A stretch of 64,000 nucleotides of DNA, from assembly GCA_037951165.1 (NCBI GenBank), contig JBBDHG010000006.1, positions 930,001-994,000 on the forward strand, read 5' to 3'. Position 1 is the first letter of the stretch. The number at the start of each line of letters is the position of its first letter. The translations under genes were made by a program, and so were the position numbers. This document shows positions 28,528 to 43,102 of this stretch, in pieces. The DNA is from Lophius americanus. Its lineage: Eukaryota > Chordata > Actinopteri > Lophiiformes > Lophiidae. Below the pieces are notes generated by a model that saw nothing but the letters and a program-made list of their open reading frames with translations, searched no databases and had not been told where the DNA came from.

Positions 28528-31500
28528 ATGACACGTATACTACACATTTATGAATTAACACGCCTAATGTTTATATCATTAACACGCCTAATGTATGACA
28601 CGTATACGTCATTTTCCTAACATTAACACGCCTAATGTTTATGACACGTATACGACATGTTTTTTAACATCAACACACCTAATGTTTTGACAGGTATACG
28701 ACATGTCTATAACATTAACACGCCTAATGTTTGACACGTATACGACATGTTTATAACATTAACAAGCCTAATATTTCACGCGTATACAACATGTTTATAA
28801 CATTAACATGCCTAAAGTTTATGACACGTACACGACACGTTTATAACGTTAACACGCCTAAGGTTTATGAGACGTATACAATACGTTTATAACCTTAACA
28901 CGCCTAATGTTTATGAGACGTATACGACACGTTTCTAACATTAACACGCCTAAGGCTTATAACATTAACACGCCTAATGTTTATGACACGTATATGACAT
29001 GTTTATAACATCAACGCGCCTAATGTTTGATACGTATATGACATGTCTATACCATTAACACGCCTAATGTTTGACACATATACCACATGTTTATAACATT
29101 AACACGCCTAATGTTTATGACACGTATATGACATGTTTATAACAGTAACAGGCCTAAGGCTTATAACATTAACACGCCTAATGTTTGACACGTATACGAC
29201 ATGTTTATAACATTAACAAGCCTAATGTTTGACACGTATACAACATGTTTATAACATTAACATGCCTAAAGTTTATGACACGTATACGACACGTTTATAA
29301 CCTTAACACGCCTAATGTTTATGAGACGTATACAATACGTTTCTAACATTAACACACCTAAGGCTTATAACATTAACACGCCTAATGTTTGACACGTATA
29401 CGACATTTTCCTAACATTAACACGCCTAATGTTTATGACACGTATATGACATGTTTATAACATCAACACGCCTAATGTTTGATACGTATATGACATGTCT
29501 ATACCATTAACACGCCTAATGTTTGACACATATACCACTTGTTTATAACATTAACACGCCTAATGTTTATGACACGTATATGACATGTTTATAACAGTAA
29601 AAGGCCTAAGGCTTATAACATTAACACGCCTAATGTTTGACACGTATACGACATGTTTATAACATTAACACGCCTAATGTTTGACACGTATACAACATGT
29701 TTCTAACATTATAACGCCTAAAGTTTATGACACGTATACGACACGTTTGTAACATTAACACGCCTAATGTTTATGACACGTATACGAGGCGTTTATAACA
29801 TTAACACGCCTAATGTTTATGACACATATACGACCTGTTTATAACATTAAAACGCCTAATGTTTCACACGTATACGACATGTTTATAGCATTAACACGCC
29901 TAACGGTTATGAGACTTATACGACACGTTTATAACATTAACACACCTAAGGCTTATAACATTAACACGCCTAATGTTTGACACGTATACGACATGTTTAT
30001 AACATTAACACGCCTAATGTTTGACACGTATACGACATTTTCCTAACATTAACACGCCTAATGTTTTACACGTATACGACACGTTTATAACATTAACACG
30101 CCTAAGGTTTATAAAATTAACACGCCTAATGTTTATGACACGTATACGACACGTTTATAACAATAACACGGCTAACGGTTATGACACGTATACAAAACAT
30201 TTATGAATTAACACGCCTAAGGTTTATAACATTAACACCTCTAATGTATGACACGTATACGTCATTTTCCTAACATTAACACGCCTAATGTTTATGACAC
30301 GTATACGACATGTTTTTTAACATCAACACGCCTAATGTTTTGACAGGTATACGACATGTCTATAACATTAACACGCCTAATGTTTGACACGTATACGACA
30401 TGTTTATAACATTAACAAGCCTAATGTTTGACACGTATACAACATGTTTATAACATTAACATGCCTAAAGTTTATGACACGTATACGACACGTTTATAAC
30501 CTTAACACGCCTAATGTTTATGACACGTATACGACCTGTTTATAACATTAAAACGCCTAATGTTTCACACATATACGACATGTTTATAGCATTAACACGC
30601 CTAACGGTTATGAGACGTATACGACACGTTTATAACATTAACACACCTAAGGCTTATAACATTAACACGCCTAATGTTTGACACGTATACGAAATGTGTA
30701 TAACATTAACACGCCTAATGTTTGACACGTATACAACATGTTTATAACATTAACACGCCTAAGGTTTATAACATTAACACGCCTTATGACACGTATACGA
30801 CCTGTTTATAACATTAAAACGCCTAATGTTTCACACGTATACGACATGTTTATAGCATTAACACGACTAACGGTTATGACACGTATACGAAACGTTTATA
30901 AATTAACACGCCTAAGGCTTATAACATTAACACGCCTAATGTTTATGACATGTATGCGACACGTTTGTAACATTAACAGGCCTAACAGTTATTACACGTA
31001 TACAACACGTTTGTAACATTAACACGCCTAACAGTTATGACACGTATACGACACGTTTATAACATTAACACGCCTAAGGCTTATAACATTAACACGCCTA
31101 ATGTTTGACCTGTATACGACATGTTTATAACATTAACACGCCTAACGTTTATGACACTTATATGACACGTTTATAACATTAACACGCCTAACGGTTATGA
31201 GACGTATACGACACGTTTATAACATTAACACACCAACGCTTATAACATTAACACGCCTAATGTTTGACACGTATACGACATGTTTATAACATTAACTAGC
31301 CTAATGTTTGACACGTATACAACATGTTTATAACATTAACACGCCTAAAGTTTATGACACGTATACAACACATTTATAACCTTAACATGCCTAATGTTTA
31401 TGAGACGTATACAATACGTTTATAGCATTAACACGCCTAAGGTTTATGACGCGTATACGATATGTTTATAACCTTAACACGCCTAGTGTTTATGAGACGT

Positions 31501-33252
31501 ATACGACACGTTTATAACATTAACAGTCCTAAGGTTTATTACATTAACACGCCTAATGTTTATGACACGTATACGACACGTTTATAACATTAACACGCCT
31601 AACGGTTATGACACGTATACGAAACGTTTATAACATTAACACGCCTAATGTTTATGACACGTATACGACCTGTTTATAACATTAAAACGCCTAATGTTTC
31701 ACACGTATACGACATGTTTATAGCATTAACACGCCTAACGGTTATGAGACGTATACGACACGTTTATAACATTAACACACCTAAGGCTTATAACATTAAC
31801 ACGCCTAATGTTTGACACGTATACGACATGTTTATAACATTAACACGCCTAAGGTTTATGACGCGTATACGACACGTTTATTACATTAACACGCCTAAGG
31901 TTTATAACATTATTACGCCTTATGTTTATGACACGTATACGACACGTTTATAACATTAACACGGCTAACGGTTATGACACGTATACGAAACGTTTATAAA
32001 TTAACACGCCTAAGAATTAGAACATTATCACGCCTAATGTTTGACTCGTATACGACATTTTCCTAACAATAACACGCCTAATGTTTGACACGTATACGAC
32101 ACGTTTATAACATTAACACGCCTAAGGTTTATAACATTAACACGCCTAATGTATGACACGTATACGTCATTTTCCTAACATTAACACGCCTAATGTTTAT
32201 GACACGTATACGACATGTTTTTTAACATCAACACGCCTAATGTTTTGACAGGTATACGACATGTCTTTAACATTAACACGCCTAATGTTTGACACGTATA
32301 CGACATGTTTATAACATTAACAAGCCTAATGTTTGACACGTACACAACATGTTTATAACATTAACATGCCTAAAGTTTATGAAACGTATACGACACGTTT
32401 ATAACCTTAACACGCCTAAGGTTTATGACGCGTATACGATATTTTTATAACCTTAACACGCCTAATGTTTATGAGACGTATACGACACGTTTCTAACATT
32501 AACACGCCTAAGGCTTATAACATTAACACGCCTAATGTATATGACACGTATACGACACGTTTATAACATTAACACGCCTAATGTTTATGACACGTATATG
32601 ACATGTTTATAACATCAACGCGCCTAATGTTTGATACGTATATGACATGTCTATACCATTAACACGCCTAATGTTTGACACATATACCTCATGTTTATAA
32701 CATTAACACGCCTAATGTTTATGACACGTATATGACATGTTTATAACAGTAACAGGCCTAAGGCTTATAACATTAACACGCCTAATGTTTGACACGTATA
32801 CGACATGTTTGTAACATTAACAAGCCTAATGTTTATGACACGTATACGACACGTTTATAACCTTAACACGCCTAATGTTTATGAGACGTATACAATACGT
32901 TTCTAACATTAACACACCTAAGGCTTATAACATTAACACGCCTAATGTTTGACACGTATACGACATTTTCCTAACATTAACACGCCTAATGTTTATGACA
33001 CGTATATGACATGTTTATAACATCAACACGCCTAATGTTTGATACGTATATGACATGTCTATACCATTAACACGCCTAATGTTTATGACACGTATATGAC
33101 ATGTTTATAACAGTAACAGGCCTAAGGCTTATAACATTAACACGCCTAATGTTTGACACGTATACGACATGTTTATAACATTAACACGCCTAATGTTTAT
33201 GACACGTATACGAGACGTTTATAACATTAACACGCCTAATGTTTATGACACA
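28528..33252 (+). repeat. 4,968-bp higher-order repeat, copy 2
   Basis: Matches copy 1 at offset 4,968 to about 33,188, then at 4,877 after a loss of 91 bp. It passes without a break into the family II array at 33,253. A one-base expansion (TATAAAAATTAAG) sits near 33,338. Confidence 0.83.
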
Positions 33253-35592
33253 TATACGACCTGTTTATAACATTAAAACGCCTAACGTTTATGACACGTA
33301 TACGACATGTTTGTAACATTAACACGCCTAAGGCTTATAAAAATTAAGACGCCTAATTCTTCACACGTATACGACATTTTCCTAACATTAGCACGCCTAA
33401 TGTTTATGACTCGTATACGACATGTTTATAACATTAATATGCCTAATGTTTGACACATATACCACATGTTTATAACATTAACACGCCTAATGTTTATGAC
33501 ACGTATATGACATGTTTATAACAGTAACAGGCCTATGGCTTATAACATTAACACGCCTAATGTTTGACACGTATACGACTTGTTTATAACATTAACATGC
33601 CTAATGTTTGACACGTATATAACATATTTGTAACATTAACACGCCTAAAGTTTATTACGCGTATACGACACGTTTATAACCTTAACACGCCTAATGTTTA
33701 TGAGACGTATACGACCTGTTTATAACATTAAAACGCCCAACGTTTATGACACGTATACGACATGTTTGTAACATTAACACGCCTAATGTTTCACACGTAT
33801 ACGACATGTTTATAGCATTAACACGCCTAACTGTTATAACACGTATAAAACACGTTAATAACATTAACAAGCCTAAGGCTTATAACATTAAGACGCCTAA
33901 TTTTTCACACGTATACGACATTTTTATAACATTAGCACGCCTAATGTTTATGACACGTATACGACATGTTTATAACATTAACATGCCTAATGTTTGACAC
34001 ATATACCACATGTTTATAACATTAACACGCCTAATGTGTATGACACGTATATGACATGTTTATAACAGTAACAGGCCTATGGCTTATAACATTAACACGC
34101 CTAATGTTTGACACGTATACAAAATGTTTATAACATTAACACGCCTAATGTTTGACACGCATATAACATATTTGTAACATTAACACGCCTAAAGTTTATG
34201 ACACGTATACGACACGTTTATGCCCTTAACACGCCTAATGTTTATGAGAAGTATACAATACGTTTATAACATTAACACGCCTAATGTTTATGACACGTAT
34301 GCGACACGTTTATAACATTAACACGCCTAACGGTTATGACACAAATATGAAACGTTTATAACATTAACACGCCTAAGGCTTATAACATTAACACGCCTAA
34401 TGTTTGACACGCATAAGACATTTTCCTAACATTAACATGCCTAATGTTTATGACACGTATATGACATGTTTATAACATCAACACGCCTAATGTTTGACAC
34501 GTATATGACTTGTCTGTACCATTAACACGCCTAATGTTTGACACATAAACCACCTGTTTATAAAATTAACACGCCTAATGTTTATGACACGTATACGAAA
34601 TGTTTATTACAGTAACAGGCCTAAGGCTTATAACATTAACACGCCTAATGTTTGACACGTATACGACATGTTTATAACATTAACACGCCTAATGTTTGAC
34701 ACGTATACAACATGTTTTTAACATTATAACGCCTAAAGTTTATGACACGTATACGACACGTTTGTAACATTAACACGTTAATGTTTATGACACGTATACG
34801 AGACGTTTATAACATTAACACGCCTAACGGTTATGACACATATACGAAATGTTTATAACATTAACACGCCTAAGGCTTATAACATTAACACGCCTAATGT
34901 TTGACATGTATACGACATTTTACTAACATTAACACGCCTAATGTTTATGACACGTATACAACATGTTTATTACATTAACACGCCTAATGTTTGACACGTA
35001 TACGACATGTCTATAACATTAACACGCCTAATGTTTATGACACGTATACGACCTGTTTATAACATTAAAACGCCTAACGTTTATGACACGTTTACGACAA
35101 GTTTGTAACATTAACACGCCTAATGTTTCACACGTATACGACATGTTTATAGCATTAACACGCCTAACTGTTATGACACGTATACCACACGTTAATAACA
35201 TTAACACGCCTAAGGCTTATAACATTAAGACGCCTAATTTTTCACACATATACGACATTTTTATAACATTAGCACGCCTAATGTTTATGACACGTATACG
35301 ACATGTTTATAACATTAACATGCCTAACGGTTATGACACGTATACGAAACGTTTATAACATTAACACGCCTAAGGCTTATGACACGTATACGACATGTCT
35401 ATAACATTCACACGCCTAATGTTTATGACACGTATAAGACCTGTTTATAACATTAAAACGCCTAATGTTTAACACGTATACGACATGTTTATAGCATTAA
35501 AACGCCTAACGGTTATGAGACGTATACGACATGTTTGTAACATTAACACGCCTAATGTTTCACACGTATATGACATGTTTATAGCATTAACA
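33253..35592 (+). repeat. Family II 2,609-bp higher-order repeat, second array, first copy
   Basis: Aligns with 12,520-14,859 at a constant offset of 20,733, including the CACGTTAATG mark at 34,774. Between about 35,520 and 35,593 it jumps back to the early part of the unit, giving a 1,769-bp local spacing as in the first array but at a different breakpoint. Confidence 0.82.
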
Positions 35593-37155
35593 CGCCTAAC
35601 TGTTATGACACGTATACAACACGTTAATAACATTATCAAGCCTAAGGCTTATAACATTAACACGCCTAATTTTTCACACGTATACGACATTTTTATAACA
35701 TTAGCACGCCTAATGTTTATGACACTTATACGACATGTTTATAACATTAACATGCCTAATGTTTGACACATATACCACATGCTTATAACATTAACACGCC
35801 TAATGTGTATGACACGTATATGACATGTTTATAACAGTAACAGGCCTATGGCTTATAACATTAACACGCCTAATGTTTGACACGTATACAACATGTTTAT
35901 AACATTAACACGCCTAATGTTTGACACGTATATAACATATTTGTAACATTAACACGCCTAAAGTTTATGACACGTATACGACACGTTTATGCCCTTAACA
36001 CGCCTAATGTTTATGAGAAGTATACAATACGTTTATAACATTAACACGCCTAATGTTTATGACACGTATGCGACACGTTTATAACATTAACACGCCTAAC
36101 GGTTATGACACAAATATGAAACGTTTATAACATTAACACGCCTAAGGCTTATAACATTAACACGCCTAATGTTTGACACGCATAAGACATTTTCCTAACA
36201 TTAACATGCCTAATGTTTATGACACGTATATGACATGTTTATAACATCAACACGCCTAATGTTTGACACGTATATGACATGTCTATACCATTAACACGCC
36301 TAATGTTTGACACATATACCACCTGTTTATAAAATTAACACGCCTAATGTTTATGACACGTATACGACATGTTTATAACAGTAACAGGTCTAAGGCTTAT
36401 AACATTAACACGCCTAATGTTTGACACGTATACGACATGTTTATAACATTAACACGCCTAATGTTTGACACGCATAAGACATTTTCCTAACATTAACATG
36501 CCTAATGTTTATGACACGTATATGACATGTTTATAACATCAACACGCCTAATGTTTGACACGTATACGACATGTCTATAACATTAACACGCCTAATGTTT
36601 ATGACACGTATACGACCTGTTTATAACATTAAAACGCCTAACGTTTATGACACGTATACGACAAGTTTGTAACATTAACACGCCTAATGTTTCACACGTA
36701 TACGACATGTTTATAGCATTAACACGCCTAACTGTTATGACACGTATACCACACGTTAATAACATTAACACGCCTAAGGCTTATAACATTAAGACGCCTA
36801 ATTTTTCACACATATACGACATTTTTATAACATTAGCACGCCTAATGTTTATGACACGTATACGACATGTTTATAACATTAACATGCCTAACGGTTATGA
36901 CACGTATACGAAACGTTTATAACATTAACACGCCTAAGGCTTATGACACGTATACGACATGTCTATAACATTAACACGCCTAATGTTTATGAGACGTATA
37001 CAATACGTTTATAACATCAACACGCCTAATGTTTAACACGTATACGACATGTTTATAGCATTAAAACGCCTAACGGTTATGAGACGTATACGACACGTTT
37101 ATAACATTAACACGCCTAATGTTTCACACGTATACGACATGTTTATAGCATTAAC
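35593..37155 (+). repeat. Family II higher-order repeat, second array, partial copy
   Basis: Begins at the phase equivalent to 13,091 and carries internal losses. From about 36,560 it aligns with 21,045-21,640 at offset 15,515. It leads directly into the 389-bp units. Confidence 0.75.
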
Positions 37156-38322
37156 ACGCCTAACTGTTATGACACGTATACCACACGTTAATAACATTAA
37201 CACGCCTAAGGCTTATAACATTAACATGCCTAATGTTTGACACGTATATAACATATTTGTAACATTAACACGCCTAAAGTTTATGACACGTATACGACAC
37301 GTTTATGACATTAACACGCCTAAGGTTTATGACGCGTATACGACACGTTTATAACATTAACACGCCTAAGGTTTATAACATTAACACGCCTTATGTTTAT
37401 GACACGTATACGACACGTTTATAACATTAACACGGCTAACGGTTATGACACGTATACGAAACGTTTATAAATTAACACGCCTAAGGCTTATAACATTAAC
37501 ACGCCTAATGTTTGACACGTATACGACATTTTCCTAACATTAACACGCCTAACTGTTATGACACGTATACCACACGTTAATAACATTAACACGCCTAAGG
37601 CTTATAACATTAACATGCCTAATGTTTGACACGTATATAACATATTTGTAACATTAACACGCCTAAAGTTTATGACACGTATACGACACGTTTATGACAT
37701 TAACACGCCTAAGGTTTATGACGCGTATACGACACGTTTATAACATTAACACGCCTAAGGTTTATAACATTAACACGCCTTATGTTTATGACACGTATAC
37801 GACACGTTTATAACATTAACACGGCTAACGGTTATGACACGTATACGAAACGTTTATAAATTAACACGCCTAAGGCTTATAACATTAACACGCCTAATGT
37901 TTGACACGTATACGACATTTTCCTAACATTAACACGCCTAACTGTTATGACACGTATACCACACGTTAATAACATTAACACGCCTAAGGCTTATAACATT
38001 AACATGCCTAATGTTTGACACGTATATAACATATTTGTAACATTAACACGCCTAAAGTTTATGACACGTATACGACACGTTTATGACATTAACACGCCTA
38101 AGGTTTATGACGCGTATACGACACGTTTATAACATTAACACGCCTAAGGTTTATAACATTAACACGCCTTATGTTTATGACACGTATACGACACGTTTAT
38201 AACATTAACACGGCTAACGGTTATGACACGTATACGAAACGTTTATAAATTAACACGCCTAAGGCTTATAACATTAACACGCCTAATGTTTGACACGTAT
38301 ACGACATTTTCCTAAAATTAAC
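37156..38322 (+). repeat. 389-bp tandem unit, three copies
   Basis: Copies start at 37,156, 37,545 and 37,934, each 389 bp, and look nearly identical by eye; the last has CTAAAATTAAC near its end. The related locus at 21,641 has two copies. The one-unit difference exactly explains the change of offset from 15,515 (left of it) to 15,904 (right of it). Confidence 0.9.
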
Positions 38323-41300
38323 ACGCCTAATGTTTTACACGTATACGACACGTTTATTACATTAACACGCCTAAGGTTTATAACATTAACACGCCTAATG
38401 TTTATGACACGTATACGACACGTTTATAACAATAACACGGTTAACGGTTATGACACGTATACAAAACATTTAGGAATTAACACGCTTAAGGTTTATAACA
38501 TTAACACCTCTAATGTATGACACGTATACGTCATTTTCCTAACATTAACACGCCTAATGTTTATGACACGTATACGACACGTTGTTTAACATCAACACGC
38601 CTAATGTTTTGACAGGTATACGACATGTCTATAACATTAACACGCCTAATGTTTGACACGTATACGACATGTTTATAACATTAACAAGCCTAATGTTTGA
38701 CACGTATACAACATGTTTATAACATTAACATGCCTAAAGTTTATGACACGTATACGACACGTTTATAACCTTAACACGCCTAATGTTTATGAGACGTATA
38801 TGATACGTTTATAACATTAACACACCTAACGGTTATGACACGTATACGAAACGTTTATAACATTAACACGCCTAAGGCTTATGACACGTATACGACATGT
38901 CTATAACATTAACACGCCTAATGTTTATGACACGTATACGACCTGTTTATAACATTAAAAAGCCTAATGTTTCACACGTATACGACATGTTTATAGCATT
39001 AACACGCCTAACGGTTATGAGACGTATACGACACGTTTATAACATTAACACACCTAAGGATTATAACATTAACACGCCTAATGTTTGACACGTATACGAC
39101 ATGTGTATAACATTAACACGCCTAATGTTTGACACGTATACAACATGTTTATAACATTAACACGCCTTATGACACGTATACGACCTGTTTATAACATTAA
39201 AACGCCTGATGTTTCACACGTATACGACATGTTTATAGCATTAACACGGCTAACGGTTATGACACGTATACGAAACGTTTATAAATTAACACGCCTAAGG
39301 CTTATAACATTAACACGCCTAATGTTTGACACGTATACGACATTTTCCTAACATTAACACGCCTAATGTTTGACACGTATACGACACGTTTATAACATTA
39401 ACACGCCTAAGGTTTATAACATTAACACGCCTAATGTTTATGACACGTATACTACACATTTATGAATTAACACGCCTAAGGTTTATATCATTAACACGCC
39501 TAATGTATGACACGTATACGTCATTTTCCTAACATCAACACACCTAATGTTTTGACAGGTATACGACATGTCTTTAACATTAACACGCCTAATGTTTGAC
39601 ACGTATACGACATGTTTATAACATTAACAAGCCTAATATTTCACGCGTATACAACATGTTTATAACATTAACATGCCTAAAGTTTATGACACGTACACGA
39701 CACGTTTATAACGTTAACACGCCTAAGGTTTATGAGACGTATACAATACGTTTATAACATTAACACGCCTAAGGTTTATAACGCGTATACGATATGTTTA
39801 TAACCTTAACACGCCTAATGTTTATAAGACGTATACGACACGTTTATAACATTAACACGCCTAACGGTTATGAAACCTATACGAAACGTTTATAACATTA
39901 ACACGCCTAAGGCTTATAACATTAACACGCCTAATGTTTGACACGTATACGACATGTGTATAACATTAACACGCCTAATGTTTGACACGTATACAACATG
40001 TTTATAACATTAACACGCCTAAGGTTTATAACATTAACACGCCTTATGACACGTATACGACCTGTTTATAACATTAAAACGCCTAATGTTTCACACGTAT
40101 ACGACATGTTTATAGCATTAACACGGCTAACGGTTATGACACGTATACGAAACGTTTATAAATTAACACGCCTAAGGCTTATAACATTAACACGCCTAAT
40201 GTTTGACACGTATACGACATTTTCCTAACATTAACACGCCTAATGTTTGACACGTATACGACACGTTTATAACATTAACACGCCTAAAGTTTATAACATT
40301 AACACGCCTAATGTTTATGACACGTATACTACACATTTATGAATTAACACGCCTAAGGTTTATATCATTAACACGCCTAATGTTTGACCTGTATACGACA
40401 TGTTTATAACATTAACACGCCTAACGTTTATGACACTTATATGACACGTTTATAACATTAACACGCCTAACGGTTATGAGACGTATACGACACGTTTATA
40501 ACATTAACACACCTAAGGCTTATAACATTAACACGCCTAATGTTTGACACGTATACGACATGTTTATAACATTAACTAGCCTAATGTTTCACACGTATAC
40601 AACATGTTTATAACATTAACACGCCTAAAGTTTATGACATGTATACAACACATTTATAACCTTAACATGCCTAATGTTTATGAGACGTATACAATACGTT
40701 TATAGCATTAACACGCCTAAGGTTTATGACGCGTATACGATATGTTTATAACCTTAACACGCCTAGTGTTTATGAGACATATACGACACGTTTATAACAT
40801 TAACACTCCTAAGGTTTATAACATTAACACGCCTAATGTTTATGACACGTATACGACACGTTTATAACATTAACACGCCTAACGGTTATGACACGTATAC
40901 GAAACGTTTATAACATTAACTCGCCTAAGGCTTATGACACGTATACGACATGTCTATAACATTAACACGCCTAATGTTTATGACACGTATACGACCTGTT
41001 TATAACATTAAAACGCCTAATGTTTCACACGTATACGACATGTTTATAGCATTAACACGCCTAACGGTTATGAGACGTATACGACACGTTTATAACATTA
41101 ACACACCTAAGGCTTATAACATTAACACGCCTAATGTTTGACACGTATACGACATGTTTATAACATTAACACGCCTAAGGTTTATGACGCGTATACGACA
41201 CGTTTATTACATTAACACGCCTAAGGTTTATAACATTATTACGCCTTACGTTTATGACACGTATACGACACGTTTATAACATTAACACGGCTAACGGTTA

Positions 41301-42786
41301 TGACACGTATACGAAACGTTTATAAATTAACACGCCTAAGAATTAGAACATTATCACGCCTAATGTTTGACTCGTATACGACATTTTCCTAACAATAACA
41401 AGCCTAATGTTTGACACGTATACGACACGTTTATAACATTAACACGCCTAAGGTTTATAACATTAACACGCCTAATGTATGACACGTATACGTCATTTTC
41501 CTAACATTAACATGCCTAATGTTTATGACACGTATACAACATGTTTTTTAACATCAACACGCCTAATGTTTTGACAGGTATACGACATGTCTTTAACATT
41601 AACACGCCTAATGTTTGACACGTATACGACATGTTTATAACATTAACAAGCCTAATGTTTGACACTTATACAACATGTTTATAACATTAACATGCCTAAA
41701 GTTTATGACACGTATACGACACGTTTATAACCTTAACACGCCTAATGTTTATGAGACGTATACAATACGTTTAGAACATTAACACGCCTAAGGTTTATGA
41801 CGCGTATACAATATTTTTATAACCTTAACACGCCTAATGTTTATGAGACGTATACGACACGTCTCTAACATTAACACGCCTAAGGCTTATAACATTAACA
41901 CGCCTAATGAATATGACACGTATACGACACGTTTATAACATTAACACGCCTAATGTTTATGACACGTATATGACATGTTTATAACATCAACACGCCTAAT
42001 GTTTGATACGTATATGACATGTCTATACCATTAACACGCCTAATGTTTGACACATATACCACATGTTTATAACATTAACACGCCTAATGTTTATGACACG
42101 TATATGACATGTTTATAACAGTAACAGGCCTAAGGCTTGTGACACGTATACGACATGTCTATAACATTAACACACCTAATGTTTATGACACGTATACGAC
42201 CTGTTTATAACATTAAAACGCCTAATGTTTCACATGTATACGACATGTTTATAGCATTAACACGCCTAACGGTTATGACACGTATACGAAACGTTTATAA
42301 ATTAACACGCCTAAGAATTATAACATTATCACGCCTAATGTTTGACACGTATACGACATTTTCCTAACAATAACACGCCTAATGTTTGACACGTATACGA
42401 CACGTTTATAACATTAACACGCCTAAGGTTTATAACATTAACACGCCTAATGTATGACACGTATACGTCATTTTCCTAACATTAACATGCCTAATGTTTA
42501 TGACACGTATACAACATGTTTTTTAACATCAACACGCCTAATGTTTCACACGTATACGACATGTTTATAGCATTAACACGCCTAACGGTTATGAGACGTA
42601 TACGACACGTTTATAACATTAACACACCTAAGGCTTATAACATTAACACGCCTAATGTTTGACACGTATACGACATGTTTATAACATTAACACGCCTAAG
42701 GTTTATGACGCGAATACGACACGTTTATTACATTAACACGCCTAAGGTTTATAACATTATTACGCCTTATGTTTATGACACGTATA
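38323..42786 (+). repeat. Family I higher-order repeat of about 5 kb, copy 1
   Basis: The duplicated unit starts inside the 389-bp array (about 38,076) and recurs from 43,103 at offset 5,027, falling to 4,930 after internal length changes. This copy contains its own duplication of about 853 bp (GTGTATAAC at 39,103 and 39,956); the first half of that has lost one 24-bp half-unit near 39,165. No gene is visible. Confidence 0.8.
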
Positions 42787-43102
42787 CGACAAGTTTGTAA
42801 CATTAACACGCCTAATGTTTCACACGTATACGACATGTTTATAGCATTAACACGCCTAACTGTTATGCCACGTATACCACACGTTAATAACATTGACACG
42901 CCTAAGGCTTATAACATTAAGACGCCTAATTTTTCACACATATACGACATTTTTATAACATTAGCACGCCTAATGTTTATGACACGTATACGACATGTTT
43001 ATAACATTAACATGCCTAACGGTTATGACACGTATACGAAACGTTTATAACATTAACACGCCTAAGGCTTATGACACGTATACGACATGTCTATAACATT
43101 AA
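42787..43102 (+). repeat. Isolated family II patch inside family I
   Basis: About 315 bp with family II marks (CTAACTGTTAT, GTTAATAAC, AAGACGCC, AGCACGCC), matching about 21,144-21,460 at offset 21,643. The left join near 42,790 keeps monomer phase. The right join at 43,102-43,106 does not. A short minus-strand open frame here (42,696-42,899) is repeat read-through. Confidence 0.8.

Noticed and set aside
42696..42899. Minus-strand open frame of 67 codons
   Set aside because: Chance read-through of the repeat in reverse, at the border of the family II patch; no other minus-strand frame of similar length recurs with the HORs.
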